The notes under the pieces: generated by a model
The model's input: only the letters and a program-made list of their open reading frames with translations
Databases searched by the model: none
What the model was told of the DNA's origin: nothing
In this document: positions 10,570 through 20,069 of the stretch, piece after piece
Position numbering within the stretch: position 1 is the first letter of the stretch
Layout of the letters: each line of letters opens with the position of its first letter
Made by a program: the position numbers and the translations under genes
Assembly: GCA_016893485.2 (NCBI GenBank)
Contig: JAFEKX020000001.1
Location: 5,721,501-5,785,500, forward strand
Source of the DNA: Streptomyces sp. P3
GTDB lineage: Bacteria > Actinomycetota > Actinomycetes > Streptomycetales > Streptomycetaceae
Direction of reading: 5' to 3'
DNA: 64,000 nucleotides

Positions 10570-10615
10570 GAACTGAAATGGCCCTCCACTTACGCGTGGA
10601 GGGCCATTTCAGTTC
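10570..10615. terminator. Bidirectional hairpin terminator
   Basis: A perfect 20-bp stem (arm GAACTGAAATGGCCCTCCAC) around a 6-base loop lies between the convergent acylase and cyclo-ligase genes; the cyclo-ligase stop codon falls inside the right arm. T-rich flanks are short, so it may act in both directions through the stem alone. Confidence 0.85.
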
Positions 10616-11262
10616 TCGGGGAACCGGTGCAGACCGCTTGGTGTGACCGCCGCGCGCACCGGCCGGTCGTGCGCCTCCGCGGGGACGTGGTCGACGACCT
10701 CGGAGTCGTACAGCAGCACCACCAGCGCGGGATGCGCGCCCGCCCGCTCCAGCCGCGCCAGCACGCGGTCGTACGACCCTCCACCGCGCCCCAGGCGCAT
10801 CCCGCGCCCGTCGACCGCCAGACCGGGCAGCAGGACGACGTCGGCGGCCGTCACGGCGTCCGGGCCGAGCCGCTCGCCGGAGGGCTCGAACAGGGCCATC
10901 TTTCCGCCGTGTTGGACCCGCGCGAGCGAGCCCTCGCCGTCGTAGGCGCCCCAGTCCAGGTCGTTGTCCGGGAGCAGCGCCGGCAGCAGGACGCGGACGT
11001 CCCGCGCGCGGAGAGCGTCCAGGAGCGCGAGCGTTCCGGGTTCGGTTCCGACGGAGACGTAGGCCGCCACCGTGCGCGCGTGCGCCAACTCCGGCAGTTC
11101 CAGGGCGCGGTCGGCGAGCGCGTCGCCCGCCTCCCGCACGTCATCGGCCGTCAACCTGTTCCTCACCGCGAGGAACTCTTGTCGCAACATTCGCTTGCCA
11201 GGCTCGGCTTCACGACCCAGGTGACGCACAGGTCCCACCCGTACCCTTCCTAATGTGCTCAT
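10609..11262 (-). CDS. 5-formyltetrahydrofolate cyclo-ligase
   Basis: 217 residues, intact. Converts 5-formyl-THF to 5,10-methenyl-THF using ATP, in the cytoplasm. The basic N-terminal KRMLRQEFLAVRNRL, the VAAYVSVGTEPGTLALLDAL substrate region and the phosphate loop GMRLGRGGGSYDRVL are diagnostic. ATG at 11262 chosen; a start nearer KRMLRQ is possible. Divergent from galU with 60 bases between; the same pairing (Rv0992c/galU) occurs in M. tuberculosis. Confidence 0.9.
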   Translation of the reverse strand: MSTLGRVRVGPVRHLGREAEPGKRMLRQEFLAVRNRLTADDVREAGDALADRALELPELAHARTVAAYVSVGTEPGTLALLDALRARDVRVLLPALLPDNDLDWGAYDGEGSLARVQHGGKMALFEPSGERLGPDAVTAADVVLLPGLAVDGRGMRLGRGGGSYDRVLARLERAGAHPALVVLLYDSEVVDHVPAEAHDRPVRAAVTPSGLHRFPEN

Positions 11263-11277
11263 ATGAGAATGTTTCAA

Positions 11278-11309
11278 CCGGTGCCACAGATTGCGCACAA
11301 AGGCACCGG
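11278..11309. promoter_or_regulatory. Inverted repeat in the galU/cyclo-ligase divergent promoter region
   Basis: CCGGTGCC and GGCACCGG arms, 8 bp each and perfectly complementary, are separated by 16 bases. They end 13 bases before the galU ATG. This is a possible operator or leader hairpin; no regulator is identified. Confidence 0.4.
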
Positions 11310-11322
11310 ATAAGGTTCGGGC

Positions 11323-12225
11323 ATGACTCAGTCGCACCCCAGGATCAGCAAGGCTGTCATTCCCGCAGCCGGTCTCGGCACCAGGTTCCTGCCGGCCACG
11401 AAAGCAACTCCCAAGGAGATGCTGCCGGTCGTGGACAAGCCCGCGATCCAGTACGTGGTCGAAGAGGCCGTGTCGGCTGGGCTCGACGACGTCCTCATGA
11501 TCACCGGACGCAACAAGCGCCCACTTGAGGACCACTTCGACCGCAACTACGAGCTCGAATCCGCCCTCCAGAAGAAGGGCGACGCGGGCAGGCTCGCCAA
11601 GGTCCAGGAATCCAGCGACCTCGCGACCATGCACTACGTCCGCCAGGGCGACCCCAAGGGCCTCGGCCACGCCGTCCTGTGCGCCGCCCCGCACGTCGGC
11701 CAGGAGCCCTTCGCCGTCCTCCTCGGGGATGACCTGATCGACCCCCGCGACCCCCTCCTCGCGCGCATGGTCGAGGTCCAGGAGCTGCACGGCGGCAGCG
11801 TCGTCGCCCTCATGGAGGTCGCACCCGAGCAGATCCACCTCTACGGCTCCGCGGCCGTCGAGGCCACCGCGGACGACGACGTCGTCAAGGTGACCGGCCT
11901 GGTCGAGAAGCCCGACGCGGCCGACGCCCCGTCGAACTACGCGATCATCGGCCGCTACGTCCTCGACCCCCACATCTTCGACATACTGCGCAAGACCGAG
12001 CCGGGCCGAGGCGGCGAGATCCAGCTCACCGACGCCCTCCAGCAGCTCGCCACCGACGAGAAGGTCGGCGGCCCCGTGCACGGCGTCGTCTTCAAGGGCC
12101 GCCGCTATGACACCGGCGACCGGGGCGACTATCTGCGTGCCATTGTCAGACTCGCGTGCGAACGTGAAGACCTGGGGCCGGACTTCCGGGCCTGGCTTCG
12201 CAGTTACGTAGCCGAGGAGATGTAG
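11323..12225 (+). CDS. galU: UTP-glucose-1-phosphate uridylyltransferase
   Basis: 300 residues, intact. Makes UDP-glucose for trehalose, glycan and envelope synthesis. The nucleotide-binding start ISKAVIPAAGLGTRFLPATKATPKEMLPVVDKPAIQYVVEEA is canonical, followed by FAVLLGDDLID (metal-binding Asp) and VTGLVEKP. First gene of a run galU-moeA-moaC-mogA-rimJ-sepX-like with gaps of only a few bases at the front. Confidence 0.95.
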   Translation: MTQSHPRISKAVIPAAGLGTRFLPATKATPKEMLPVVDKPAIQYVVEEAVSAGLDDVLMITGRNKRPLEDHFDRNYELESALQKKGDAGRLAKVQESSDLATMHYVRQGDPKGLGHAVLCAAPHVGQEPFAVLLGDDLIDPRDPLLARMVEVQELHGGSVVALMEVAPEQIHLYGSAAVEATADDDVVKVTGLVEKPDAADAPSNYAIIGRYVLDPHIFDILRKTEPGRGGEIQLTDALQQLATDEKVGGPVHGVVFKGRRYDTGDRGDYLRAIVRLACEREDLGPDFRAWLRSYVAEEM

Positions 12226-12230
12226 CAACG

Positions 12231-13551
12231 TTGAGCACCGCCGCGACCCGCACCGCAGGACCCGACCACCTCTGGACGGTGGACGAGCACCTGGAGGACA
12301 TCCTCGCGACCGTCCGCCCCTGGAACCCATCGAGCTCCAACTGCTCGACGCCCAGGGCTGCGTCCTGGTCGAGGACGTCACGGTGCCGGTCTCGCTTCCG
12401 CCCTTCGACAACAGCTCGATGGACGGGTACGCGGTACGGGTCACGGACGTGGCGGGCGCGAGCGAGGAGTACCCGGCCGTCCTGACGGTCATCGGTGACG
12501 TCGCGGCCGGCCAGGCCGAGTCCCTGCACGTGGGCCCCGGAGAGACCGCCCGCATCATGACCGGCGCCCCGCTCCCGCCCGGCGCCGAGGCCGTCGTCCC
12601 CGTGGAGTGGACCGACGGAGGCCTCGGCGAGGGCCCGGTCACCGGCATGCGGGCCCGCAGCCAGTCCCCGAGGGGGCCGACGGGCACGTGCACGTGTACC
12701 GCTCGGCCGAGGCACGCGCGCACGTACGCGCGCAGGGCAGCGACGTGAAGGCGGGCGACCGCGCCCTGGAGGCCGGCACCGTCCTCGGCCCGCCGCAGAT
12801 CGCCCTCCTCGCCGCGATCGGCCGCGGCACGGTCCGCGTACGCCCCCGCCCGCGCGTGGTCGTCATGTCCACCGGCAGCGAACTCGTCCAGCCCGACGAG
12901 CAGTTGGGGAACGGCCAGATCTACGACTCGAACAGCTTCGCCCTCACCGCCGCCGCCCGCGACGCCGGAGCCATCGCCTACCGGGTGGGCGCCGTCGCCG
13001 ACGACGCCGAGACCCTCCGCTCCACCATCGAGGACCAGCTCGTCCGCGCCGACCTCATGGTCACCACCGGCGGCGTGAGCGTCGGGGCGTACGACGTCGT
13101 CAAGGAGGCGCTGTCCTCCGTAGGGGACGAGGACGAGGAGGGCGCCGGGATCGACTTCCGCAAGCTCGCCATGCAGCCCGGCAAACCCCAGGGCTTCGGC
13201 TCCATCGGCCCCGACCACATCCCGCTGCTGGCCCTCCCGGGCAACCCGGTCTCGTCGTACGTCTCCTTCGAGCTGTTCGTCCGCCCCGCGATCCGCACCC
13301 TCATGGGCCTGGACGACGTGCACCGTCCGAGGACCCGGGCCACGCTCACCGCGGACAGGGCGCTGACCTCCCCGAAGGGGCGCCGACAGTTCCTGCGCGG
13401 GACGTACGCCGACGGCGAGGTCACCCCCGTAGGGGGCGCCGGATCGCACCTCGTGGCGGCCCTCGCGCTCGCCGACGCGCTGATCGTCGTCCCCGAGGAC
13501 GTCGAGTCCGTGGAGCCCGGCACCGAGGTCGACGTGGTCCTGCTCGGCTGA
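12231..13551 (+). CDS. MoeA-family molybdopterin molybdotransferase / Glp-like protein
   Basis: About 440 residues from a TTG five bases after galU. Motifs: [92 protein letters not shown]: the complete MoeA fold that inserts molybdate into adenylated molybdopterin. Frameshifts near 12318-12330 and 12665-12680. In Corynebacteriales a MoeA paralogue at this position, Glp, binds FtsZ and partners a membrane receptor encoded nearby; the motifs seen here do not separate an active MoeA from Glp. moaC and mogA next door support the cofactor role. Confidence 0.85.
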
Positions 13552-13613
13552 GTACTGCTGGTTGGCGGTACCGTGTCGCGCACAACACGCCCGGACCGGG
13601 AGCGCCACACAGC

Positions 13614-14124
13614 ATGACTGAGCCTTTCCGGGGAGCACCCCGGACCCCTTGCGCACGACCGACTGACGCACATCGACGAAGCGGGCGCCGCCCGGATGGT
13701 CGACGTGTCCGCCAAGGACGTGACCGCGCGCACCGCCACCGCCACCGGCCGCGTCCTCGTCTCGCCCCGCGTGGTCGAACTGCTGCGCGGTGAGGGGGTC
13801 CCCAAGGGCGACGCCCTCGCCACCGCGCGCATCGCCGGGATCATGGGTGCCAAACGCACCCCGGACCTGATCCCGCTCTGCCACCCGTTGTCGGTGTCGG
13901 GTGTGAAACTGGATCTGTCGGTCGCGGACGACGCCGTACGCATCCGGGCCACCGTGAAGACGACGGACCGCACAGGCGTCGAGATGGAGGCGCTCACCGC
14001 GGTCTCCGTCGCCGCGCTCACCGTGATCGACATGGTCAAGGCGGTCGACAAGGGAGCGGTCATCACGGACGTGCGCGTGGAGGAGAAGACGGGCGGCAAG
14101 TCGGGCGACTGGAGCCGGACATGA
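13614..14124 (+). CDS. moaC: Cyclic pyranopterin monophosphate synthase MoaC
   Basis: About 169 residues; with MoaA it makes cyclic pyranopterin monophosphate. [43 protein letters not shown] and [25 protein letters not shown] (active-site helix with the conserved Glu-Met-Glu) are diagnostic. The ATG at 13614 is separated from the rest by a one-base shift near 13625-13632 at a G run. Overlaps mogA by 4 bases (ATGA). Confidence 0.93.
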
Positions 14125-14649
14125 CCCCCGACAGCATCCTGCCCGCGCCGTACCGCGCCCTGGTGGTCACGGCCTCCAACCGGGCCGCCACCGGCGTCTA
14201 CGAGGACAAGGGCGGCCCACTGGTCGCCGACGGCCTCAGGAGCTTCGGCTTCACGGTCGAGGGGCCGCGGGTGGTCCCCGACGGAGACCCCGTTGAGGCC
14301 GCGCTGAGAGCCGCCGTAGAGGCCGGTTACGACGCCGTCGTCACCACCGGCGGCACCGGCGTATCGCCGACCGACCGCACTCCGGAGGCGACCCGCGCGG
14401 TCATCGACTACGAGGTGCCGGGCATCGCCGAGGCCATCCGGGCGTTCGGACGGGAGAAGGTGCCGACCGCGGCGCTCTCCCGGGGCTCGCCGGAGTCGCC
14501 GGGTACACACTGATCGTCAACCTTCCGGGGTCCACCGGCGGGGTGAGGGACGGCCTCGCCGTCCTGGAGCCCTGCTGGCGCACGCCGTCGACCAGATCCG
14601 CGGCGGCGATCACCCAAGACCCGCCGACACCAGTGGGGGTGCGAGCTGA
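14121..14649 (+). CDS. Molybdopterin adenylyltransferase MogA/MoaB-type
   Basis: About 175 residues. Adenylates molybdopterin before metal insertion by Moe[31 protein letters not shown] and the glycine-rich [35 protein letters not shown] are the MoCF_biosynth signature; after frame repair [17 protein letters not shown] follows. Frameshifts near 14478-14490 and 14568-14572. ATG overlaps the moaC stop. MogA and MoaB cannot be told apart from motifs alone. Confidence 0.88.
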
Positions 14650-14669
14650 ACAGCCCATCCTGGCCTGCC

Positions 14670-15323
14670 GTGCTGGTGGACGGCGACATCGTCCTGAGGC
14701 CGATAAAACTGCGCGACCAGCGGGCCTGGCGCGAGGTCAACCGGCGCAACCGGGACTGGCTGCGCCCCTGGGAGGCGACGATTCCGCCGCCCACCCCCAG
14801 CGGGCCGATCGCGCACCGGCCGACGTACCGGCAGATGGTCCGGCATCTCCGTTCCGAGGCGAACTCGGGCCGGATGCTGCCGTTCGTCATCGAATACCAG
14901 GGGCGCCTGGTCGGGCAGTTGACGGTCGCCGGGATCACCTGGGGTTCCATGTGTTCGGGCCACATCGGTTACTGGGTGGACGAGTCGGTGGCAGGGCGCG
15001 GAGTGATGCCGACGTCCGTGGCACTCGTCGTCGACCACTGTTTCCGGGCCGTCGGACTGCACCGCATCGAGGTCTGCATTCGCCCGGAGAACGGCCCCAG
15101 CCGCCGGGTCGTCGAGAAACTCGGATTCCGTGATGAGGGGATCAGGCCCCGTTATCTCCACATCGACGGCGCCTGGCGCGACCATCTCGTCTTCGCGCTC
15201 ACCGCGGAAGAGGTGCCCGAGGGGTTGCTGAGCCGCTGGCAGCGGGCACGCTCCCGGAGTACCCGCACGACAATCCCGCATAGCCCGGACGGTTGGAAGT
15301 CCGCGACTCCGGAAATGGAATAA
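14670..15323 (+). CDS. RimJ/RimL-type GNAT N-acetyltransferase
   Basis: 217 residues from a GTG just after mogA. Contains the acyl-CoA loop region IGYWVDESVAGRGVMPTSVALVVDHCF and the GNAT signature LHRIEVCIRPENGPSRRVVEKLGFRDEGIRPRYLHIDGAWRDHLVF typical of RimJ-like ribosomal-protein N-acetyltransferases. The position after the mo genes equals rimJ (Rv0995) in mycobacteria. True substrate unknown. Intact. Confidence 0.82.
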   Translation: MLVDGDIVLRPIKLRDQRAWREVNRRNRDWLRPWEATIPPPTPSGPIAHRPTYRQMVRHLRSEANSGRMLPFVIEYQGRLVGQLTVAGITWGSMCSGHIGYWVDESVAGRGVMPTSVALVVDHCFRAVGLHRIEVCIRPENGPSRRVVEKLGFRDEGIRPRYLHIDGAWRDHLVFALTAEEVPEGLLSRWQRARSRSTRTTIPHSPDGWKSATPEME

Positions 15324-15490
15324 GTGTTCGAAAGTGATCGACGGATGACCGTCTTGGGGCAATGAATTCGCCAACTCGGCGGCCTGTTGATCGCATCGGT
15401 CACAAAAAAGCTCGAAATATCAGCCAGATCGTGCGACACACCGGCTCAATTGGCAGATGGCCTCACGCAAACCCCTCTACCGTGTGAGGC

Positions 15491-16825
15491 GTGAGCAGCA
15501 GCGGCCTCATCTACGCAGTCATTGTCGGGGCCTGGGCCGCCTACTTGGTGCCGATGTGGCTCCGTAGGCAGGACGAGCTGAACGAGGCCCGTCCGACGGA
15601 ACGCTTCAGCACCGCCATCCGGCTGCTGTCCGGACGGGCGGGAATGGAGCGCCGGTACGCCAAGGACCTGCGGGCGCGCTCCACCGAGGAGGGGGAGCCC
15701 AGCGCCGACGTCTCGGACGCCGTCACCGACTCGGTGGACGTCCGGGCCTTCGCCATGCCCCCGGTCCGTCCCCAGGTGCACGCACCCGTCCGCCAGCAGA
15801 GCCAGGAACGGCCGGAAACGGCGCGAGAACCGGAACGCGGAGCAGTCCGTGAGTCGGAGCGCGCGGCGGCGCGGGAAGCGGCGCGCGAGTCCGAGCAGGC
15901 GCCGGTCCGCGAACCGGCGCGCGAGCAGGCACCCAAGTCGGCACCCCAGCAAGCTTCCGCCTCCGCCCAGGCGCCCAAGTCCCCCTCCGCGTCCGCGCGC
16001 AAGCGTGTCCCGGTCGCGCGGCGCAGCCCCGCCGAGGAGGCCGCGGCAGCGCGCGCCCGGCGTGTGAAGGTGCTCGCGCGCCGCAGACGTACCACCGTGA
16101 TGCTCTTCCTCGCTTTCACGCTCGGCGCGATCGTCGCGGCGGTCGGCGGGCTCGCCCTGCTCTGGGCGCCCGGCGTGCCGGCGGTGCTGCTCAGCGGATA
16201 CATCGCCTACCTGCGTACCCAGGAACGGCGCCGCTTCGCCTACCAGATGGACCGGCGCAGGGCCGAGGTCGCCGCGCAGCGACTGAGGGAACGCCAGCCG
16301 CGTCGGCGCGCGTCCGTGGACGCCGCGCTCGACGACGCCGAGGAGGGCCCGGAACCGGAGACCGACCCCGGGCTGTCCGCGCTCGCCGCCGACCGCCGTG
16401 CCCTCGTCGAACAGACCGACCACGCCGAGTGGGTCGACCAGCAGCGCGAGCGGCAGCGCCGACCGGGCCAGGGCGACAGCTGGGACCCGGTGCCGGTCCC
16501 GTTGCCGACGTACGTCACCGCACCGGTCGCACCGCGCGCCACGTCCGACGTGGACCTCGGGGCGCCGGACGCGTGGAGTTCGGCCCGGTCCAGTTCCGTG
16601 GCGCCGGAGCAGGAGGCGCAGTCGGGCGCGCGGGACGACCGGGATGCCCGGCACGCCCACGACGTTCAGGACGAGGACGCGGAGGACGGGTCGGAGGACA
16701 GGACGACGGCGGGCCGCACCGACGCCCGCCGCGCAGCCTCCGCCCGCCGCGCCCGCGAGCGGGGCCGCACCCCGCTGTTCGATCAGTACGAGGACGGCGA
16801 ACGGCCCCGCGCGGCCAACGAGTGA
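15491..16825 (+). CDS. SepX/GlpR-like actinobacterial membrane protein
   Basis: 444 residues, GTG start. One N-terminal membrane helix LIYAVIVGAWAAYLVPMWL with a cytoplasmic RRQDELNEARPTERFSTAIRLLSGR motif, a long Glu/Arg/Ala/Pro-rich linker (about 90-195), two adjacent helices TVMLFLAFTLGAIVAAVGGLALLWAPGVPAVLLSGYIAYL (about 203-243), then a charged disordered tail ending TPLFDQYEDGERPRAANE. Topology and place after rimJ match the actinobacterial division protein SepX of Streptomyces and the Glp receptor GlpR of Corynebacterium. Assignment rests on synteny and topology recalled from the literature. Confidence 0.65.
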   Translation: MSSSGLIYAVIVGAWAAYLVPMWLRRQDELNEARPTERFSTAIRLLSGRAGMERRYAKDLRARSTEEGEPSADVSDAVTDSVDVRAFAMPPVRPQVHAPVRQQSQERPETAREPERGAVRESERAAAREAARESEQAPVREPAREQAPKSAPQQASASAQAPKSPSASARKRVPVARRSPAEEAAAARARRVKVLARRRRTTVMLFLAFTLGAIVAAVGGLALLWAPGVPAVLLSGYIAYLRTQERRRFAYQMDRRRAEVAAQRLRERQPRRRASVDAALDDAEEGPEPETDPGLSALAADRRALVEQTDHAEWVDQQRERQRRPGQGDSWDPVPVPLPTYVTAPVAPRATSDVDLGAPDAWSSARSSSVAPEQEAQSGARDDRDARHAHDVQDEDAEDGSEDRTTAGRTDARRAASARRARERGRTPLFDQYEDGERPRAANE

Positions 16826-16886
16826 CCAGGCAAGGAACGGATTTCCAAGCACCCTGACGGGGATGCTAGAGTTTCACTCGTTGCAA

Positions 16887-16960
16887 GGGCCTGTGGCGCA
16901 GTCTGGTAGCGCACCTCGTTCGCATCGAGGGGGTCTGGGGTTCAAATCCCCACAGGTCCA
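16887..16960 (+). tRNA. tRNA-Ala(CGC)
   Basis: Folds as a full cloverleaf: acceptor GGGCCTG/CAGGTCC with the G3:U70 wobble that specifies alanine, anticodon stem CCTCG/CGAGG around loop TTCGCAT (anticodon CGC), T stem TGGGG/CCCCA with TTCAAAT, discriminator A. CCA is not encoded. From position 16918 on, the 3' half is shared with the right att site, so this tRNA is the element's integration target and stays functional after insertion. Possible -10 (TAGAGT) at 16867. Confidence 0.97.
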
Positions 16961-16965
16961 CCGCA
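16918..16965. repeat. attL core (48 bp, in the tRNA-Ala 3' half)
   Basis: Identical to 27296-27343. Runs from the last base of the anticodon 5' stem to five bases past the discriminator. Divergence on either side (C versus A at the left, G versus A at the right) fixes the limits. Confidence 0.95.
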
Positions 16966-16969
16966 GCTC

Positions 16970-17003
16970 AGAGCCCCAGTCGGAGTGATCCGGCTGGGGC
17001 TCT
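16970..17003. terminator. Hairpin terminator just inside attL
   Basis: A 15-bp stem (AGAGCCCCAGTCGGA with TCCGGCTGGGGCTCT, one G-T wobble) and a GTGA loop, followed by TTTGG. It serves the tRNA in one direction and int in the other, and is brought by the element rather than the chromosome. Confidence 0.7.
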
Positions 17004-17011
17004 TTGGCGTC

Positions 17012-17034
17012 GTACAGCAGCGAAGTACAGCAAC
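17012..17034. repeat. Left integrase arm-site candidate (23-bp copy)
   Basis: Contains two direct GTACAGCA units separated by GCGAA. The identical 23-bp sequence occurs at 27191-27213 near the other end. Paired short repeats flanking the att cores are what arm-type Int/Xis binding sites look like. It overlaps the int stop codon. Confidence 0.75.
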
Positions 17035-18255
17035 TACTTTGGATCTTGCTTCCCAAGGTGCTTGCCCAGCTTGCGCAGTGCCCGGCGCGTCGACTCCGAG
17101 GGCACGTGAGTGTAGACCTCCATCGTGACTGCGATCTTGCTGTGCCGGAGGATCTGCATCGCGACGCGGGGGTGCACGTCTAGCGCGGCCAGGAGCGAAC
17201 CGCACGTGTGCCGGGTGTCGTGCAGCCGGATTCGGCGGACTCCCGCCCTGGACGAGCGATCGGTGAACCGGCGGTTGAAGTTGCGCGGCTCGAACGGCGT
17301 GCCGTAGCGCGTGGTGAACACGAAGTCGGAGTCACTCCACAGTTCGCCGGCCGCTTGCTTCGCCAACTCCCTTTCCTTCCAGTGGAGTTGCAGCGCAGTC
17401 ACGCAGATCTGCGGTAGCGGCAGCGTGGCCGTCGATGCCTCGGTCTTGGTCTCGTCATGCACGAGGCGCCGGTTGATCCGCTGTAGCTGCATCTCCACCG
17501 TGACCTCCCCGGCGTCCAAGTTCACGCTCTTCCAGGTGAGGCCCAGTACCTCACCCCGCCGAAAGCCCAGGACCAGGATGAGCACGTACGCGGCGTACAG
17601 CGAGTCATGCGCATCGCTGGCCGCTTCGAGGAACTGCCGAGCTTCTTCGACCGACCACGGATGCCGCTTCACCTTGCGCGCCGACCGCACCTTGACCAGG
17701 CCCGCCACGTTCTTCGAGATCAGTTCTTCCGTCATCGCGTTGGTCAGCGCCGACCGCAGCACGGCGCGGGCGTCCTGCACCGTACGGCGCGACGGGATGC
17801 GCTCGCAGCAGTCGCCGGCAGCACAGCAACGAGGCTTGTCCCGCTTCGCGTCGAGGCCCTGAGCGCAGCACTGGCACTGATCCAACAGGTCGTTGACCCA
17901 GCTTCGGACGTCCCGCACGGTGAGCTTGTCGAGCCGCTTCGAGCCGAGTCCCGGCGCGATGTAGAGGCGGACGTGCATGGCGTAGGTCTCGGCCGTCTTG
18001 GGCTTCAGGTCGGGCTCCTGACCTCCCGGAGCCACCGCGCGAGGTACTGCGCCAGCGTCGGTGTGGAGGTGGCCACGGGCCCTTTCTGGGCCTCAGCGTG
18101 GCTTGATCCACTTCTCGTGGACCTCTTCCCGGGTCTTGCCGTAGACGTACTTCCGCTTGCGGTTGCCTTCGGGAGTGGTGACCCAGGCGTATGCGGCAAA
18201 GCTGTTCTTGTACGGGTAGATCGAGCCTTCGCCGTTGCCACGCTTGCCGCTCATG
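17034..18255 (-). CDS. int: Tyrosine-recombinase integrase
   Basis: About 405 residues after frame repair. Starts MSGKRGNGEGSIYPYKNSF (AP2-like arm-binding N-terminus with RKYVYGKTREEVHEKW), then a core-binding SAM-like domain containing a cysteine cluster CQCCAQG...CCAAGDCC, and the catalytic domain with LVLGFRRGEVLGLTW (Arg I), HDTRHTCGSLL (His-x-x-Arg) and the nucleophile Tyr in MEVYTHV. It catalyses integration at and excision from the tRNA-Ala core. Frameshifts near 18104-18110 and 18020-18028 separate the N-terminal domain. ATG overlaps the xis stop (ATGA), so the two are translationally coupled. Confidence 0.92.
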
Positions 18256-18459
18256 CCGACCACCTCTGTTCGGCTTCCTGCGCGAGGCGTTCGACGTACT
18301 CATCCACCCAGCGGGGCAGGACGCGGCGGTTGCGGCCGTCCTTGATGGAATGGATCTCCCCGTCAAGACCAGCATCTTGGTCTTGGAGAGGCCGTAGCCG
18401 AGCATCTCAGCGACCTCTGCCGTGGTGTACCACTTCCGTTCGATCACGGTGGTGGTCAT
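18252..18459 (-). CDS. xis: Excisionase/MerR-like HTH protein
   Basis: About 69 residues: MTTTVIERKWYTTAEVAEMLGYGLSKTKMLVLTGEIHSIKDGRNRRVLPRWVDEYVERLAQEAE once a missing G near 18355-18362 is restored. This is the winged HTH_17 fold used by AICE Xis proteins: small, basic, with the KDGRNRR wing. It directs Int to excision. Overlaps rep at its start and int at its end by ATGA junctions. Confidence 0.85.
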
Positions 18460-19855
18460 GCGGTGACTCCTTCCTGGGTGCGTTGGTCGTGCAGGGCTTC
18501 GCGGGCGGTTTCGCGTTTGAGCTGGAGGCCGCGGGCGATCGAGGCTGCGAGAGCGGATTCGCCGGGGAGTGGCCATGGCCGGAGTACTGCCAGGACGCGA
18601 GGACGAGCACGGTGTCGGGTTCGTGGCCGTCGAGACCGAGGGCTTCGCGTTCCTGGGCTGCGCGGTAGTCGGCGCGGATCTGGCGCAGCACGCCCAACGT
18701 GGTGGAGTAGCGGCGGGACTTGGAGCTGAAGTGCCCGCGGAAGCCGAGCATGTGCGCCCACGCGGTCAGCCGGCGGTCGGGGTAGGCCGCATCGAGGTCG
18801 AAGCAGGCTTCGATCAGGCGGCGCGGGTGGTCGGGCAGGCCGAGGAGGACGGCGGCTTCGCGGTTGCCGATGCGCCGGTCGACGGTGCCGGTGTTCTCGG
18901 CGGCTTTGGTGGCGTACTTGGCGACGTATGAGGCGACGGCCTGTTCGGTGATCTCGGAGCCGTCGCCGAACGCCTTGATCGGGCGGACGTCGAGCTGTTG
19001 TCCCCAGCGCAGGCGCCAGCCGTCGAGGTAGCCGGCGTCCTCGTTGGGCGGCACGGTGATCGTGGTGTAGGGGTGTGCGGCGGCGGTGCGAATGGCGCGG
19101 GTGAGTAGTTCCGTGCTCGCCCAGGAGGGAGGTTCGGTGTCGGGCCCATCGGGTCCGTCGAGGCGGATCACGGCGTGGAAGTGGATGGCGCCGCGCTTCT
19201 GGAACTCGGCGACCTTGCCGTACGACAGGCGGGCGACTTCTTTGAACGCCTTCTGTGTGATGCCGACTTGGGCGGCGATCTCACGACGCAGCCGGTTGAC
19301 GAAGCGGTGCCACAGCTCGCCAGCGTGGTTGTTGAACAGCACGGCCCCGGCGTAGTCGTACGCGTACGGGTCGAGCGGCGTACCGATCACCGGGTCGTCG
19401 TCACGGTGGGCGGTACCGCAGCGGCAGACGCCGTGCGTAGGCCGGTTGTGGACGGGACCGAAGGACGGGGCGGTGAGGGTGGCGAAGACGCGCGGCCGGT
19501 GCCGAATGGTGGCGGGGATCTCGTGACGATCGTCGCCGACGAGTCCGGCCCGGATGAGGTGGTAGGTGTCGCCAGCGTAGGTCCAGGCGCAGGCCGGGCA
19601 GCGAGAGGCACGGCGGTTGCCGCAGGCGATGCGCAGCCGGCCGCCCGGTTCGGTGTCGGTGGTGTACGCGCGCACCGTCTTACCGGTGGCCTTGTCCTTG
19701 GTGATGGACCAGCCGGTGAGGTGGATCGGGTCGGAGCAACCTCCGGTGCGCTTGATCTGGTCTTGCCAGCGGTCGAAGTGGCCCGAGCCGGCCACCCTCA
19801 GCATGTCGGTGAGGGTGGCCGGGTCGAGTCCCGCCAGGGTGGCGGTGTCGGTCAC
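18456..19855 (-). CDS. RepSA-type replication initiator
   Basis: About 466 residues from a GTG four bases after the upstream ORF. Starts VTDTATLAGLDPATLTDMLR; cysteine-rich region CGNRRASRCPACAWTYAGDTY; RVFATLTAPSFGPVH; and RGAIHFHAVIRLDG, a His-x-His metal motif as in rolling-circle initiators; then ASYVAKYATKAAE. This matches the pSAM2 RepSA family that replicates AICEs after excision. The C-terminus shifts frame near 18556-18570 and should end LHDQRTQEGVTA. Confidence 0.9.
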
Positions 19856-19859
19856 GCGA

Positions 19860-20069
19860 TCACCGGCCCTTTTGGTGAGCAGGGCCGTGGTTGGCGCTGT
19901 AGTCCTCGACCAGGGCCGTGACGTCGGTGTCGCCGTTGGCGTGGTCCTCGGCACCGCAGCCGCCGCAGATGTAGTCGCCCTGGGAGCTGCTGTAGCGGGT
20001 GCCGGTCTTGACGCGCAGGCCGGGGCGGTCCTCGGTCGGGGTGAGGTCAGCGGGAAGCTTGCGGAACAT
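19860..20069 (-). CDS. Small AICE protein with CxxC pair
   Basis: 69 residues, MFRKLPADLTPTEDRPGLRVKTGTRYSSSQGDYICGGCGAEDHANGD... One CxxC (ICGGCG) suggests metal binding. Such ORFs lie directly upstream of repSA in related elements; function unknown. The initial ATG at 20069 is preferred over 20078 by similarity to the MFRKxP starts I recall. Confidence 0.6.
   Translation of the reverse strand: MFRKLPADLTPTEDRPGLRVKTGTRYSSSQGDYICGGCGAEDHANGDTDVTALVEDYSANHGPAHQKGR

Noticed and set aside
10609-13884. Apparent 1,091-aa minus-strand protein over galU and moeA
   Set aside because: Only its last 217 codons are real (cyclo-ligase); the rest is antisense to galU and moeA.
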